DNA of 64,000 nt from Oegoconia quadripuncta (Eukaryota > Arthropoda > Insecta > Lepidoptera > Autostichidae), in the NCBI GenBank assembly GCA_949316235.1, contig OX438759.1:17360618-17424617 (forward strand). The letters run 5' to 3'. Position numbers and translations under genes: made by a program. Below, piece by piece: positions 1-10,061 of the stretch (within the stretch, counting starts at the first letter, position 1; every line of letters starts with the position of its first letter). The notes under the pieces were generated by a model. It was not told the DNA's origin. It ran no database searches and was given only the letters and a program-made list of their open reading frames with translations.

Positions 1-300
1 TTACTCTAAATTCAAAAAATTTTGGGAAATTATCGTTACAAAATATTTAGTTCTTATTTTTATTTCTTAAGCAATGCAGCTCGACGATATTTTCTGTTAC
101 AACACATGCATGCCTAACTATAAAATGCTTAGTTTTTTCTCCATCAATAAGTTAATTATGTTTAACCCAAAGTCAATCTAATTAAATCTATGGGAATAAA
201 TGAATATGAATGTGATTTTTTGTTATTAAGATACAAATTAAAAATAGGGTTTTCTAAAAAAAATCAAGTTTAAGCGCTCGTTTTTTTTTGGCCTTAATTA
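1..300. other. AT-rich sequence, no gene seen
   Basis: AT-rich sequence with short homopolymer runs. No open frame, splice pair or recognisable repeat could be supported here. Confidence 0.5.
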
Positions 301-307
301 TTCAAAA

Positions 308-562
308 TTACATATCTAATATACCTCTATAAGATGAAGCATGTAGAAGACAAATTAATATTACATATGGCCATCCACTTGAAGCTGGGGGCTGTAATAT
401 TGTATTGGCATTCCCTACATCCGAAATGGCCAGGGCAATATGTAAATTAGTCAGAGTCGGTATAAATAACAGGGTGTAAATATTCACTGAGTCAGTACAG
501 AGCGACATAGTCATTGAAATGACTAAGCTCTTTAAATAAGATTAAAAAAAAAAAAAAAAAAA
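308..562 (+). repeat. Possible LINE 3' end with poly-A tail
   Basis: A moderately GC-balanced stretch ends in a 20-base A run at about 543-562 after surrounding AT-rich DNA, which is the look of a 5'-truncated retroposon. The opposite strand holds a 68-codon open frame (514 to 308) that I do not recognise and treat as chance. A unique sequence with an internal A run is the alternative. Confidence 0.25.
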
Positions 563-656
563 ATACTTCTATAAGATAGCTATTATATAAGTCGGTTCTG
601 AATTATGTCTAGCGAAGCTAATTTTTTACCGTATTTTCCCTGTGCTGCTAATTCTA

Positions 657-660
<4 letters not shown>

Positions 661-721
<61 letters not shown>
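661..721. repeat. (AT)30 microsatellite
   Basis: Uninterrupted AT dinucleotide repeat of about 60 bases, likely length-polymorphic. Confidence 0.97.
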
Positions 722-724
<3 letters not shown>

Positions 725-861
725 TCGTAAAAGCAAATAATTTGTACATCATCCTATCGTCATTTCTTAATGACCCCCCCCCCTTCTCCCAAAATTGACG
801 TCATTACTAGTTTGACAAATTATTTAAGTACTGTGTTTATTATCAATACATAGTATAAAAC

Positions 862-1022
862 AAAGTCGCTTTCGCTGACTGTCCCTACGTATGCTTAGAT
901 CTTTAAAACTACGCAACGGATTTTGATGCGGTTTTTTTAAATAGATAGACTGATTCTTAAAGAAGGTTTATATGTATAATACATGTAAGTACCACGGGCG
1001 AAGCCGGGGCGGGCAGCTAGTA
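862..1022 (-). repeat. Dispersed repeat end (GAAGCCGGGGCGGGCAGCTAG type)
   Basis: The sequence around ACGCAACGGATTTTGATGCG and the terminal GGGCGAAGCCGGGGCGGG is a familiar dispersed-repeat tail in arthropod genomes, here read from its minus-strand end. It is related in style to the CTAGCTTTCCGCCCGCGGC repeats at 16.8, 29.5, 32.3 and 47.5 kb. Which autonomous element mobilised it is not visible. Confidence 0.55.
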
Positions 1023-1120
1023 TTTTACTAGGTGTGCTGGAAGAAATTTCTTTTTAGAAATAATCTTTTTGTATGTGAAAAATAAACTATAAATAAATAA
1101 ATAAGAATGACGTCAAAACA

Positions 1121-1139
1121 CCCCCCCCCCCCCCCCCCC
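1121..1139. repeat. C19 homopolymer
   Basis: Nineteen consecutive C residues in AT-rich DNA. The minus strand is a G19 tract able to form a G-quadruplex. A shorter C run lies at about 774-783. Confidence 0.95.
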
Positions 1140-1327
1140 ATCGTAATATATGGACGGCCCCTATACGGATCGAATACGAATTATACACGCCATTTCGAAA
1201 TACTTTTGATAGAAATCGCCTAGTTAAATTTTTCACCGACTTCAATAAGGGGACGTTCCCTTTAAGCATGCGTATACGCACTGGGCTGGATTTTTACCTA
1301 GCAGTCCTGCCCTTAGCTTAGATTAAT

Positions 1328-1462
1328 TAACTTCATCGGTATCGTCATCGATTACGTTGACCAATGAGAAACCGTCAAATTGCTGAGCGAACGATGAACC
1401 AACCAATCACATGTCAGAACGTAACCGATGACGATAACGATGAATTTATGTAATAGAACCCC
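1328..1462. mobile_element. Small palindromic MITE (MITE-5), copy 1
   Basis: About 135 bp. The left end TAACTTCATCGGTATCGTCA is the imperfect inverse of the right end around CGATGACGATAACGATGAA. The interior CCAATCACATGTCAGAACG and the tail GTAATAGAACCCC are shared with the copy at 51068-51178. The left end seems to lack about 14 bases present on the right. Non-autonomous, no coding capacity. Confidence 0.75.
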
Positions 1463-1770
1463 TGGCTTCACGTAAAGAAATAAATGTGCAAATACTGAAG
1501 TATAGTTCAAGGTTAAATAATAAGGCAACATCACAGAAATACTGTGCAGTCACTAGGAGTCGAGAAAAAAGTAAAGTCAGCCCAGTATATGATGCGAGTC
1601 ACGGCTCTGACACGGGTCTGGGTCCGGTCAGCGCAATTTGTCACCTACCCGCAATACATCTATCAATTACGCTGAGATATCTGTGAAATATCGGCAGTGG
1701 GGCGCCGTATCGATGCTAACTCTTTGGATGTTTAGTGTTTTACCCAAGCAGGGGCTACCATATTGAAATT

Positions 1771-2051
1771 CACCGCATTCAGCAGTTAAGACGCGGTCTC
1801 CCAATTTAGGAGGTCCGGGTTCGATTCCCAGGCAGATGTAATTTAATTACTTATGTGCATTTATCCGACTGCTCTTAAACGGTGAAGGAAATCATCGTGA
1901 GGAAACCTGCATGACTGACAAATAAAAATTCCAAGGCATGTGAAGTCCCCAACCCGCATTGTGCCAGCGTGGTGGACTATGGGCCATACTCCCTCTTATA
2001 GGAAGGCCTATATCCCTGCAGTGGGATGTTTACGGGCTGATGATGATGATA
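1771..2051 (+). mobile_element. SINE-4 copy
   Basis: tRNA-derived SINE. A tRNA-like head (CAGCAGTTAAGACGCGGTC) is followed by the B-box-like GGGTTCGATTCCC, then a body shared with copies at 35.5, 46.9 and 61.9 kb (CATTTATCCGACTGCTCTTA, CTGCAGTGGGATGTTTAC). It ends in a short TGATGATGAT tail. Confidence 0.85.
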
Positions 2052-2241
2052 AATCAGACATATAATTTTGATTTTTTCTGCACTGCTCGGCGGCTGCACC
2101 CGGCTTCCTCGAGGTTCTTTGAAGGTGAGACGCAGCCAGAGTGTCGACACAAGGGGCATCCGCCGCTCATGCTCCAAGGAATCAAGGACATATATTGTAT
2201 GTACATAAAGTAACAGATTAGTGCCTTGTATGATGGTCGTT

Positions 2242-2473
2242 AAATAAATAAATATTGCGGACACTTACACCAATCATCTAGTCCCAAATTAAGCAAGGCT
2301 TGTAATATGGATACTAGATGACGGATAAACATACATAAATATTTATGTAAACAACCATGACTCGGGAATAAATGATCGTATTCACCACACAAACATTTAC
2401 CCCTCGTGGGATTCGAACCCGCAACCGTTGGTTTTGCTGACAGGGTCACTATCCACTACACCAATCGGTCGTC
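2242..2473 (-). mobile_element. SINE-2 copy
   Basis: Reads on the minus strand from the tRNA-like head (GACCGATTGGTGTAGTGG) through B-box GGGTTCGAATCCC to a body with GACTAGATGATTGGTGTAAG and an AT-rich tail. Nearly full length; the same family as 39.5 and 47.3 kb. Confidence 0.9.
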
Positions 2474-2883
2474 AAATGAATACATTTATTTTATTCTAAT
2501 CTAATATGTTCATATTCATCAATAAACTTTACTCCAAGCGGGATTCATTCCGCAACTCTCCTCTCCTATTTATTCGTATTACTTATTTATTAATTACTTT
2601 CAACAGGGCAACTGGCAGTCATGAATAACCTCTTAATACAATTTTCTATAGAATTTCAGTCTCCATTATCGTTATGGGGATGAAGAGTAATGATCAGTCG
2701 CGCCGCGCAACTATACTTAATGCTTAATAACGGTGTCGATCCCTCGTTATGGTGTTCTAACTGTGGTAATAAATTATTACATCCTTTGTTACAGAGTCGT
2801 TATTCGATAAAATGCATTTTATGTCGTTGTCTTCAATATAAGAGTTATGAAGATAATAACGTTTTCTGTCTCTTCTATTTTAG
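2474..2883. other. No gene seen
   Basis: AT-rich spacer. An open frame of 71 codons at 2690-2905 runs into the following SINE and has no supporting features. Confidence 0.4.
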
Positions 2884-3173
2884 CCGCCTCCGTGGCTCAA
2901 TGTAAACAACATCGGGTTTGCGATTCGGAGGTCGCGGGTTCGATCCCCAGTCTTTTTTAAATGTCCGCCTGGGTAGCTACCACCATCTTATCTAAATTTG
3001 CCGCCAAGCAGCAATGTTAATAGCATAGTTGTGTTCCGGTTGTCAGAAATAAAATAGCCAGTCCCCCAAATGTGTTGGGGTTTCCGGGTCAGTACGCTTC
3101 CACCTTCGACTTCATCTTCACTTAACATCAGGTGTGATTAAGGTCAAATACGAACCCGTCGAGCATAAAAAAA
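2884..3173 (+). mobile_element. SINE-1 copy
   Basis: Begins CCGCCTCCGTGGCTCAATG (A-box-like), has B-box GGGTTCGATCCCC, and the body motifs GCTAGCTACCACCATCTTA, ATAAGATAGCCAGTCCC and CTTCACTTAACATCAGGTG, then CATAAAAAAA. It lacks about 25 bases after the B-box compared with other copies. Confidence 0.92.
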
Positions 3174-3230
3174 TTTAAAAAATAAAAGGAGGCTGGGTCC
3201 CAACAGTAGGGCCATGTAAGGCTGTCAATT

Positions 3231-3490
3231 ATCAAATCAAATCAAATCAAATCACTTTTATTTCGGACAAATAAATCCATAGGTGTTAGTTACAAGTAAA
3301 AAATGTTGTGTTAGTAGGACTATAACTAGAAAACACTAAAAACGACGAGGCTCTGCGACAACAGTAGCATGCAGCCGCATCCACCGCGCCCACAGCGGCG
3401 TGTCCCAGCGCTGGGCTAACACGCTCAAGATGCCGTTCGTGCTGGCACGAACACGATTTAGTAGAGAGGCGCTACGCTTTCTCATAATTT
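3231..3490 (-). pseudogene. LINE C-terminal fragment, 3' UTR and (ATTTG)n tail
   Basis: On the minus strand a 49-codon frame runs from ATG at 3485 to TAG at 3336. It is rich in Arg and Leu (middle: LAQRWDTPLWARWMRLHATV), then about 80 bases of 3' UTR, then a (ATTTG)n microsatellite tail at 3254-3231. This is the form of a 5'-truncated non-LTR retrotransposon whose 3' end carries a pentanucleotide tail. The clade is not determined. Confidence 0.6.
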
Positions 3491-3890
3491 AAAAAAAACA
3501 GTCCGTATGCTCCTCAGCTAACATGTTAGACGCACTACAGTGTAATTATGATGACGATTCCATCCTTACTTTCGGTCCGTGTTTTTTTTTTATTATTATT
3601 TATTTAGGGCTAACAAACAGTGTTACAATAACTTTTACTTATAGACTAATTTACAAACTAATACGGTTAATTGTAACACCAGCACCATTAGCCACAGATT
3701 ACTAAATAATTACATACATATATTCAGCTACGGAGCGATGAGAATGAACGAATTAATTTTGGTGTCTTTTGGTGTCTTTTTGTGTTAGTGTGTGTGTGTG
3801 TGTAAGTGACCATAATGTGCATATGGATGGTTGGTAGAGTCTGTGATTTTGGGATAGTGACTAATTGAGTAGTTTCTAGGCATCAGTAAA
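3491..3890. other. AT-rich spacer with (GT)n
   Basis: No gene seen. It contains a short GT dinucleotide run (about 3785-3802) and a tandem repeat of TTGGTGTCTTT just before it. Parts resemble LINE 3' UTR sequence but could not be assigned. Confidence 0.4.
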
Positions 3891-4455
3891 TCAAATCAAA
3901 TCAAAATTATTATTTCATGGGATAAAATTATCACATGAAAATGTCACTATTAAATTTACTGCTCATTCACAACGCTGACTCCCCAGACAAGAACGAGCAA
4001 GAAACTCTAGGGTTGCTCTTTTAAACAGATTTTGGGTTACAATTTGTGATTTGATAATTATATGAATAATAAACTATGTCCATGCTTGCTTATCATTCAA
4101 ATAGTCAGTGATTTTATAATAGACTTTTGCTAATAATTTCTGTTTTATATTTAAAGGCAAATTTTGAATGTCTACTGGAACCTTATTATAAAAGCGTATA
4201 CGGATTTGAAGGATTTACTAACTTTGTGAAGTCGGCTAACATAAACAGATAACTGGTTCTTATACCTTGCATTAACATTGTGCCTATCACTATTTTTAGC
4301 GAATAAGGTTATATTTTTTTTGCATATAACAAATTTTCATAAAGGTATTGAGAAGCCATTGTTAAGATATTAATTTCCTGTATAGTAATGTGTCTATACT
4401 CTTAAGGGGCTACCAGAGTAAACTAAGCAGACCTATTCTATCTCCGTATGACAAA
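3891..4455 (-). pseudogene. LINE-A 3' end (reverse transcriptase C-terminus)
   Basis: Minus-strand frames with small shifts encode the C-terminal region of a non-LTR retrotransposon polyprotein: a segment like NILTMASQYLYENLLYAKKN, then KNSDRHNVNARYKNQLSVYV, then FYNKVPVDIQNLPLN and a stop after KQAWT at about 4079. The 3' UTR ends in (ATTTG)-type repeats at 3904-3891. It matches the copies at 12.6, 30.6, 36.9 and 55.9 kb (LINE-A here). 5'-truncated and not functional. Confidence 0.75.
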
Positions 4456-4788
4456 TGCAGACAAGCTATAGACCATTTTTTTTATTATTATGAATTTTGA
4501 TTATATTATATACTTTTGGATAAGAGGAAAACATAATTGGAGCAAGTTTTCTCGATAGATTTTTTTAGCAAAGTAGACTCTGTTTTTACACATATTGGCT
4601 CAGAACTCGGAAATAGAAACGGCTTTAGGTATAATTTTTTGCTAACTAAAACATTATAAGCATTATCAAAATTAAGTAAGAGGAAAAAATATTCCGCCCA
4701 CTCACTTTTATTTTCTAGCCATTTTCTTATTTGGCGCTTACGTCGTTTAAAATAAGCGCATGCTTTCTTCGTTTCTCACGTACGAGTG
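4456..4788. other. Sequence upstream of the small gene, no feature seen
   Basis: AT-rich with no repeat recognised. The last 100 bases become more GC-balanced toward the candidate promoter. Confidence 0.4.
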
Positions 4789-4852
4789 TATATAGTGTGC
4801 CCACTCAAACCCTTTCCCGTCAGTTACTCGTGACTACTGTCAACGTCGGACC
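4789..4852 (+). promoter_or_regulatory. Candidate core promoter (TATA, initiator, DPE-like)
   Basis: TATATA at 4789-4794 lies 33 bases upstream of the A of an arthropod initiator TCAGT (4820-4824, A at 4822). GGACC at 4848-4852 fits the DPE consensus RGWYV at +27, one base off the usual +28. The spacing is what insect RNA polymerase II promoters show. It precedes the two-exon frame starting at 5033. The leader between them holds two short upstream frames (ATG at 4861 and 4983). Confidence 0.5.
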
Positions 4853-5032
4853 TGTGTCACATGTTTCTAGCGCTTGCGCACGATAAATTATTTTAATAGT
4901 GTCTTAATAATCGAGTTTGGTAACGAAAAAAGGTATTGAAAAATTATTTTTATTTATTATTGATTATTTTGGTACTATAATTATGTTAACTTTAATAGAT
5001 ATCTATTGATTTGTAGCAAAAAGAGGAAAATA

Positions 5033-5668
5033 ATGTTGCTAAAAGATCGATTGAATTACTGGCGAATGAAAGGTTTTAAGATGAGAGAAAAACGTAAGTA
5101 CCTACCTATCTATTATTATTGTGATTTTTTTTATTCAAAGTTTTTATAACAAATATTATTTGCCCAACAAATATTATTAGTACAACGAAACTATAGCCGT
5201 ATTTCGCCACTTGCTCTAATGAGTAGATTGGACGAACGTCTAGTACGCCGCCTGTTTTTACGCAGTAAATCCACAAGACTTTGGTTCGAACCCTGCTAAA
5301 TTGTTATTTTTCGAATTGGTTTTTTCTTTTTTTTAATTTGTTTTAGGCTTAAGAAATGAACGAATTTCACAAGCTAAACATAAATAATAGAATTGAGAGA
5401 AAAAAAAAACCTTTTGTTTTAGTAGGTATTTTTACTTCATTTTTATATTTAGTTTTTTGCTCATTCATAAATTGCAATATAATTATTTTCATTTCATTTT
5501 CATAAATTATTTTATTCAGGCTGGAATAATTCAGTAAACGATCGGGGCGGCAGTAGCTGTCCAAACGAATCGAGCGCATCAGAACAAATTCGGATGGAGT
5601 CGCCGCTATGCTTCATAGATTTGGATAACGATGAAAATAATTTTGGTGGTTTTGGTGTAATTTATTAA
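5033..5668 (+). CDS. Candidate small two-exon gene, product not recognised
   Basis: Exon 1 codes from ATG 5033 to C5093 and ends at a strong donor GTAAGTA. Exon 2 starts at G5520 after a T-rich acceptor (TTATTTTATTCAG) and stops with TAA at 5666-5668. Joined in phase 1 they give 69 residues with no stop. The N-terminus is basic (MLLKDRLNYWRMKGFKMREK). The rest is Ser/Asn/Asp-rich, with acidic IDLDNDEN near the C-terminus and a GGFGVIY end. No signal peptide or membrane segment is visible. Exon 2 is more GC-rich than its surroundings. A further leader intron (donor near 4919, acceptor at 5015) is possible. Promoter signals and AATAAA flank it. It could also be internal exons of a larger gene or chance. 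A Tc1 element follows 3' of it. Confidence 0.45.
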
Positions 5669-5769
5669 ACATTTACATATTGAAAGTAGTAAAATATTGA
5701 GTATACAAACTCTTTAATACCTAAACTTTTTAATATTGTAGTATTCATCTAATGCTGGCAACAATTTTA

Positions 5770-5775
5770 AATAAA
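5770..5775 (+). terminator. Polyadenylation signal AATAAA
   Basis: Canonical AATAAA about 100 bases after the TAA of the small gene, followed by TTTGATTT-type T-rich sequence. In AT-rich DNA this hexamer is common, so its weight comes from position. Confidence 0.4.
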
Positions 5776-5904
5776 ATTTGATTTAAAATCCTTTTCGAAA
5801 ATTTTGATTCCATTTTCTTTGACGTTTTGCTTTCCTTAGCTTCTTGGTTTATTAGAAATTATCAGAGTTCATTGATATCTCGAGTCAGAAACATCTTTTG
5901 CAAT

Positions 5905-6942
5905 ATGCCACAAGCACGCAGGCGTCATATGGACTCGCTGACAGCAACCAGAGCCGTTACGATGATTGAAGAAGGTCATTCGCAGCGATCTGTGGGTTTG
6001 CAATTGGGATTTTCTCGAAGAGCTATTCAAAATCTATCGAATCGTTTCCAAGAGACCGGCAGTGTTAGAAGAAGACCTGGTTCGGGCAGAGTTCGCATTA
6101 CAACAGCTCAAGAGGATCGTTACATTCGATTAAGTGCGCGCCGAGATCGCACAACGACGGCCCGCAAGCTGCAAAATCGTTTACGGCTGACAACGAGTAC
6201 TCGTGTCAGTGACCAAACTATTCGTAATCGATTGCATGAAGACCAGCAGACATCAAGAAGGCGAGTTGTCCGTGTTCCATTAACCAGAAATCATCGTGCA
6301 AATCGTTTAAGATTTTGCTGTCAACATTTGGACTGGGACATAAACCAATGGGGCATGGTGCTCTTCACAGACGAATGCAAAGTAAAATTTTTTAACGACG
6401 ATCGGCGTATTAGAGTATGGAGAAGACGCGGCGAGAGATTTTCAGAAGCCTGCATCCATGAAGTCGATCGTTTTGGTGGTCCAAATGTAATGATTTGGGG
6501 CGGGATAAGCTTACACGGCAAAACTGAGCTCGCTATTTTAAATGAGGGTACTGTTACTGCTCAGCGGTATATTGAGGAAGTTGTCAGACCACATGTGATC
6601 CCATTTGCACAGCGAGCGGGTCCTGGATTCATCTTGATGCAAGACAATGCTCGTGCACACACGGCTCAAGCGACTCGATTTGTACTGGAAGACTCTCAAA
6701 TTCAAGTCTTGCCGCGGCCGGCGAACAGTCCGGACTTAAATCCAATAGAGCACATGTGGGATCAGTTGAAACGAAGAGTTAGAGACGGTGATCAGGAAAT
6801 CCACAACCAACAGCAACTCATCAACGCTGTGAAAAGGGCCTGGGAAGAGATTCCAATGGAAAATGTCAGGCATTTGATTGAGAGCATGCACTCCAGGCTT
6901 CAGGAGTGCGTAGCTAAACGAGGGGGGCATACCCGTTACTAA
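5905..6942 (+). CDS. Tc1-like (Tc1/mariner) transposase, apparently intact
   Basis: 345 residues from ATG 5905; the frame is open 26 codons further up to a non-ATG start, but the Tc1 family normally begins near MPQARRRHMDS. It has an N-terminal helix-turn-helix region (SQRSVGLQLGFSRRAIQNL), a GRPR-like basic linker (RRPGSGRVRI) and a second DNA-binding half. The catalytic triad is D156 (LFTDEC), D247 (MQDNARAH) and E282 (SPDLNPIEHMW), with 34 residues between the last two: DD34E. The conserved VMIWGGIS is present. It would cut and paste DNA at TA sites in the nucleus. No frameshift or stop is seen and the length is normal. I could not find a convincing pair of terminal inverted repeats, so the element may be truncated though its gene is whole. 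Confidence 0.95.
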   Translation: MPQARRRHMDSLTATRAVTMIEEGHSQRSVGLQLGFSRRAIQNLSNRFQETGSVRRRPGSGRVRITTAQEDRYIRLSARRDRTTTARKLQNRLRLTTSTRVSDQTIRNRLHEDQQTSRRRVVRVPLTRNHRANRLRFCCQHLDWDINQWGMVLFTDECKVKFFNDDRRIRVWRRRGERFSEACIHEVDRFGGPNVMIWGGISLHGKTELAILNEGTVTAQRYIEEVVRPHVIPFAQRAGPGFILMQDNARAHTAQATRFVLEDSQIQVLPRPANSPDLNPIEHMWDQLKRRVRDGDQEIHNQQQLINAVKRAWEEIPMENVRHLIESMHSRLQECVAKRGGHTRY

Positions 6943-7169
6943 AAGACGAGCATGGAGTATTTCCTTTTGTTTTCAGTAACTTTACATTGTTTTTATTTTT
7001 AACCTAAAATGTATTTATTTTTTCAAATGCAAATAAACTTTTTAATCATTATTATTTGAATAAATTTATTGGTCTACAGGGTAAAAACAACATTAGTTTT
7101 CATTATGGAGACAAAAAATATATATTGGTTTTATTATTTTCATGGTACAGACAAAATACCTTGTTGCCC
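6943..7169. other. Downstream part of the Tc1 element, ends not located
   Basis: AT-rich sequence with AATAAA-like motifs after the transposase stop. No inverted partner of this stretch was found upstream of 5905, so the element boundary is unknown. Confidence 0.4.
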
Positions 7170-7358
7170 TTATTTTGTTTTGAGTAGTATATATTTAATA
7201 AATCTCATGATCAAGTATGTAATGAATGGGAGTTGACGGCGTTGGAGGAAATGAGAAAAGCGGGTAAGAGAGAGAGAGATGCGGCAATCAAGGAAGGCAG
7301 AGATGGTGTGGCAATGATAGATGTTGAAGTAGATGGATGCTGGTGCAAGCGCTCGTAT

Positions 7359-7697
7359 AAAACATTTCGTTTTGTACTCATTAAGGAGCAAGTTATTGAC
7401 TGTGAACCATTCGACTATTTTTGAGACAGCATTATTCACTTCGTCATATGCTAATTGATATCTGTCAACTTTAAATATTAAAGAAGTGTCATCAGCAAAC
7501 AATACGATCTCCTGTCTTTCCTTAGGCAGGTGAGGTAAATCGTTGATATAAACTAAAAATAGGAATGGTCCCAGTATTGAACCCTGCGGAACGCCCATGC
7601 TAACTGCAGATCCTGATGATCTCTCTCCATTGACATCAACCCTCTGAATTCGATCACGCAGATATGATTTCATTAGGCTGACTGCTTGGCCATGATA
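7359..7697 (-). pseudogene. Reverse transcriptase fragment of a non-LTR retrotransposon
   Basis: The minus strand encodes about 113 residues of the palm region: YLRDRIQRVDVNG, then GVPQGSILGPFLFLVYINDL, then the catalytic box LFADDTS, then WFTVNNLLLNEYKTK. Similarity stops abruptly at both ends (IRALAP after the last motif), leaving out fingers and thumb. It is a truncated piece, not a working enzyme. Confidence 0.85.
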
Positions 7698-7754
7698 CCT
7701 ATTATATGCAATAAAACCGCAACAATTTTTTTTGTTTTTGTGTATTTTCCTCAA

Positions 7755-8008
7755 TTGTTAACCGATTTTGATGAGTGATCGGAGTTGAGTTCGCCTTTGT
7801 TAATTTCCTTTACATTGCATATTTCTGTAACTGTTGTGTGTACCTACCTACAATAAGCAAAAGAAGGGGATAAAGCAGTGTGAAGCAGAATTCGGGGCAG
7901 CATTTTAAATTCTGAGCGAAATTAAGAATTCACTATTCAAGTTGCAAAAGGCGAAATACCTGTCCCCTAGCTCGTGAGTGTTGATGCTATAATTTTGACA
8001 GGCAGGAT
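7755..8008. other. No gene seen
   Basis: AT-rich spacer with no recognised repeat. Confidence 0.35.
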
Positions 8009-8148
8009 CCTAAAAGCTAATAAGAAATAATACATAAATAGCTTTAATTACTCTTTATTTTATAATCGTGAATTCTGGAAAATAACCCTCATGATTTATT
8101 CTGTATTTAAAAAGAAATCTTAATTTCCGCTGGACGAAATAAACCCTC
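8009..8148. mobile_element. MITE-3 fragment
   Basis: The right part of the MITE-3 family, ending in GACGAAATAAACCCTC, with the shared interior CTGTATTTAAAAAGAAAT. The left end is missing. Confidence 0.6.
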
Positions 8149-8434
8149 GTAAGTATCTATGTGGTAAGACTTTCTTACAGAATATGATACGTTACTCTAG
8201 ATTAAGACTGACTAAAACACTATTATAGTGTGACTGTTATGTTCGGTCTACAATGTAAGAAGATTTGTAAAAATATAAATAAAATTTTAATAAATAATCT
8301 TTACACTTACTATGTTCTCATTCCGGTCAATTCTAGATTATAATTGAAAATCATAATAATAAAAAAATCTAAATAAATAATCCTTAGCGACTCCACACTT
8401 CCTGTGTTCTTTTCACCACACACGTTATTCACTA

Positions 8435-8500
8435 GGGCCCGTATTAATAAACCGTTCTCAAGATTGAGATAACCTCAAGTTGGCGCTTGAGAATCTATTG
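8435..8500. mobile_element. MITE-2 terminal fragment
   Basis: Starts GGGCCCGTATTAATAAACC followed by TTCTCAAGATTGAG, the terminus of the MITE-2 family seen in full at 48592-48923. The rest is missing. Confidence 0.6.
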
Positions 8501-8586
8501 CATATTAAAATATTATCAAAAAAAAATACTGAGACTGAGACGCGAACTCAATTACAAGATCGATTTTTTTATTTACGGGCCAAGGT

Positions 8587-8732
8587 TCGCGTCTTTGAGT
8601 ATCGAACTAATTACGTAAGATGGCGTTACATAGCCAGTACTACGTTAGTTCAAGCTATGCTTACTAGATGACAGATTTCGCAACTTTGAGTATCGAACTA
8701 ATTATACGTAACTTGCTTACTAGATGACAGAT
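8587..8732. repeat. Imperfect tandem duplication
   Basis: Two neighbouring units share TTTGAGTATCGAACTAATTA and TTACTAGATGACAGAT. The first is about 90 bases and the second about 56, so one has an internal gain or loss. Confidence 0.7.
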
Positions 8733-9844
8733 ATTGAGGGGAGGGCACCTCCGCGACCACAGGAGGCGTGGCTTGTGAATAGGTATTTTTTCTTTTGGCA
8801 GCCCCTTAAGTACGCTATGTTATTATATGTCTTTTAGTTATTATTATATTATTCGTAATGAACGTAATATAAATTGTAATAAAATTTAAAAGATGGAAAA
8901 TATTTAAAAGATGTGCGCTTCTAGTACTTATTGTAAGTAAGGCTAAGAAGCATTATACTCGTCAATCAGAAATTCCACAACTACCGCTTAATTGGAAAGA
9001 TTCCCTGGATTTAATTCCCGGTATCGTTCCATCTCATGACATAACTTCGGTAGTTTCCGTCTCGTCTTTAGTGAAATTAGTGGGAAGTTTCTCCCAGTGT
9101 TGAGTGATCTAGAATCCACTCTACGCATAGAATAAGTTCTACATTATAAATATATTTTATAACGAAGCTTTTAGTGCTCATAGATTAGATTAGATTAGAT
9201 TTATTTAGTTCACTTTTACAATAGCATGTCATACATACAGTTTCGTAAATTATGAAATTTAAAATAAAAGTGATTGTCAAACATAAAACAAAAAATAATA
9301 ACATAAAAAACAAATTCCTGTATACAATAGTAAAACATATTGTTATATGTATGTCAAAATTAATTAAGAAAGTATAAGTATGTAACCATTGTTACGTCAA
9401 CGTCATACCATTTTAGAATAATCAAATTGAAATAAAACAAAACAAAATAAAATATAAACCATGTCATGAGATTATTGATATGCCATAATCACCTTTGTCA
9501 AATTATAGTTGAATACAAGTTAAAATAGATATATTAAAATAGAAAACATGTCAGGAGGTTATGAAAATGTCATATCCATATACTCTTTAATAGAATAAAA
9601 TAAAATTATATTACATATTAATAATAATAATTATAATAAATCTTAAACACATGCAGAATAGTAAATTCATCTCGTTAAATTGACATAACGTAGACTTATG
9701 CACTTGGCTTAGGCCCGTGTAAAATTTTACCTCCTTGGAGAGATTAAACTAATATAAACTAAAATAATTATTTTTATGGGTATTTACCTTTTTCGGAAGA
9801 TAAAGAGATAAAGAAGAATATAAATAATAATAATAATAATAATA
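8733..9844. other. AT-rich sequence, possible LINE 3' UTR from 9182
   Basis: No gene seen. A (TTAGA)n run at 9182-9200 followed by TTTATTTAGTTCACTTT looks like the tail end of a minus-strand LINE 3' UTR. An (AAT)n microsatellite lies at about 9823-9848. Confidence 0.35.
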
Positions 9845-10061
9845 ATAAATATCTTTGCACATACATACAACGTCATCTAGTTCCACACTGAGCAACTAGG
9901 CTTGTATTATGGATACCAGATGGTTGATAAACTATACAAATACATTTTTTTTTGTAAATAAATTCATAAAGAAATGAAAAACATCCATAACTCGGGAACA
10001 CATGTGTGTATTAATCATACAAACATATGCCCCTAGCGGGATTTTAACCCGCGACCTTCTC

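Noticed and set aside
2390..2475. tRNA genes at SINE heads (here and in other SINE-1 to SINE-4 copies)
   Set aside because: They keep A- and B-box-like sequences but are fused to SINE bodies and do not fold as full tRNAs.
5280..5300. B-box GGTTCGAACCC in the small-gene intron as a tRNA gene
   Set aside because: No acceptor-stem pairing or A-box at the right distance; at most a SINE scrap.
6321..6930. Minus-strand frames within the transposase
   Set aside because: Shadows of the Tc1 coding sequence.
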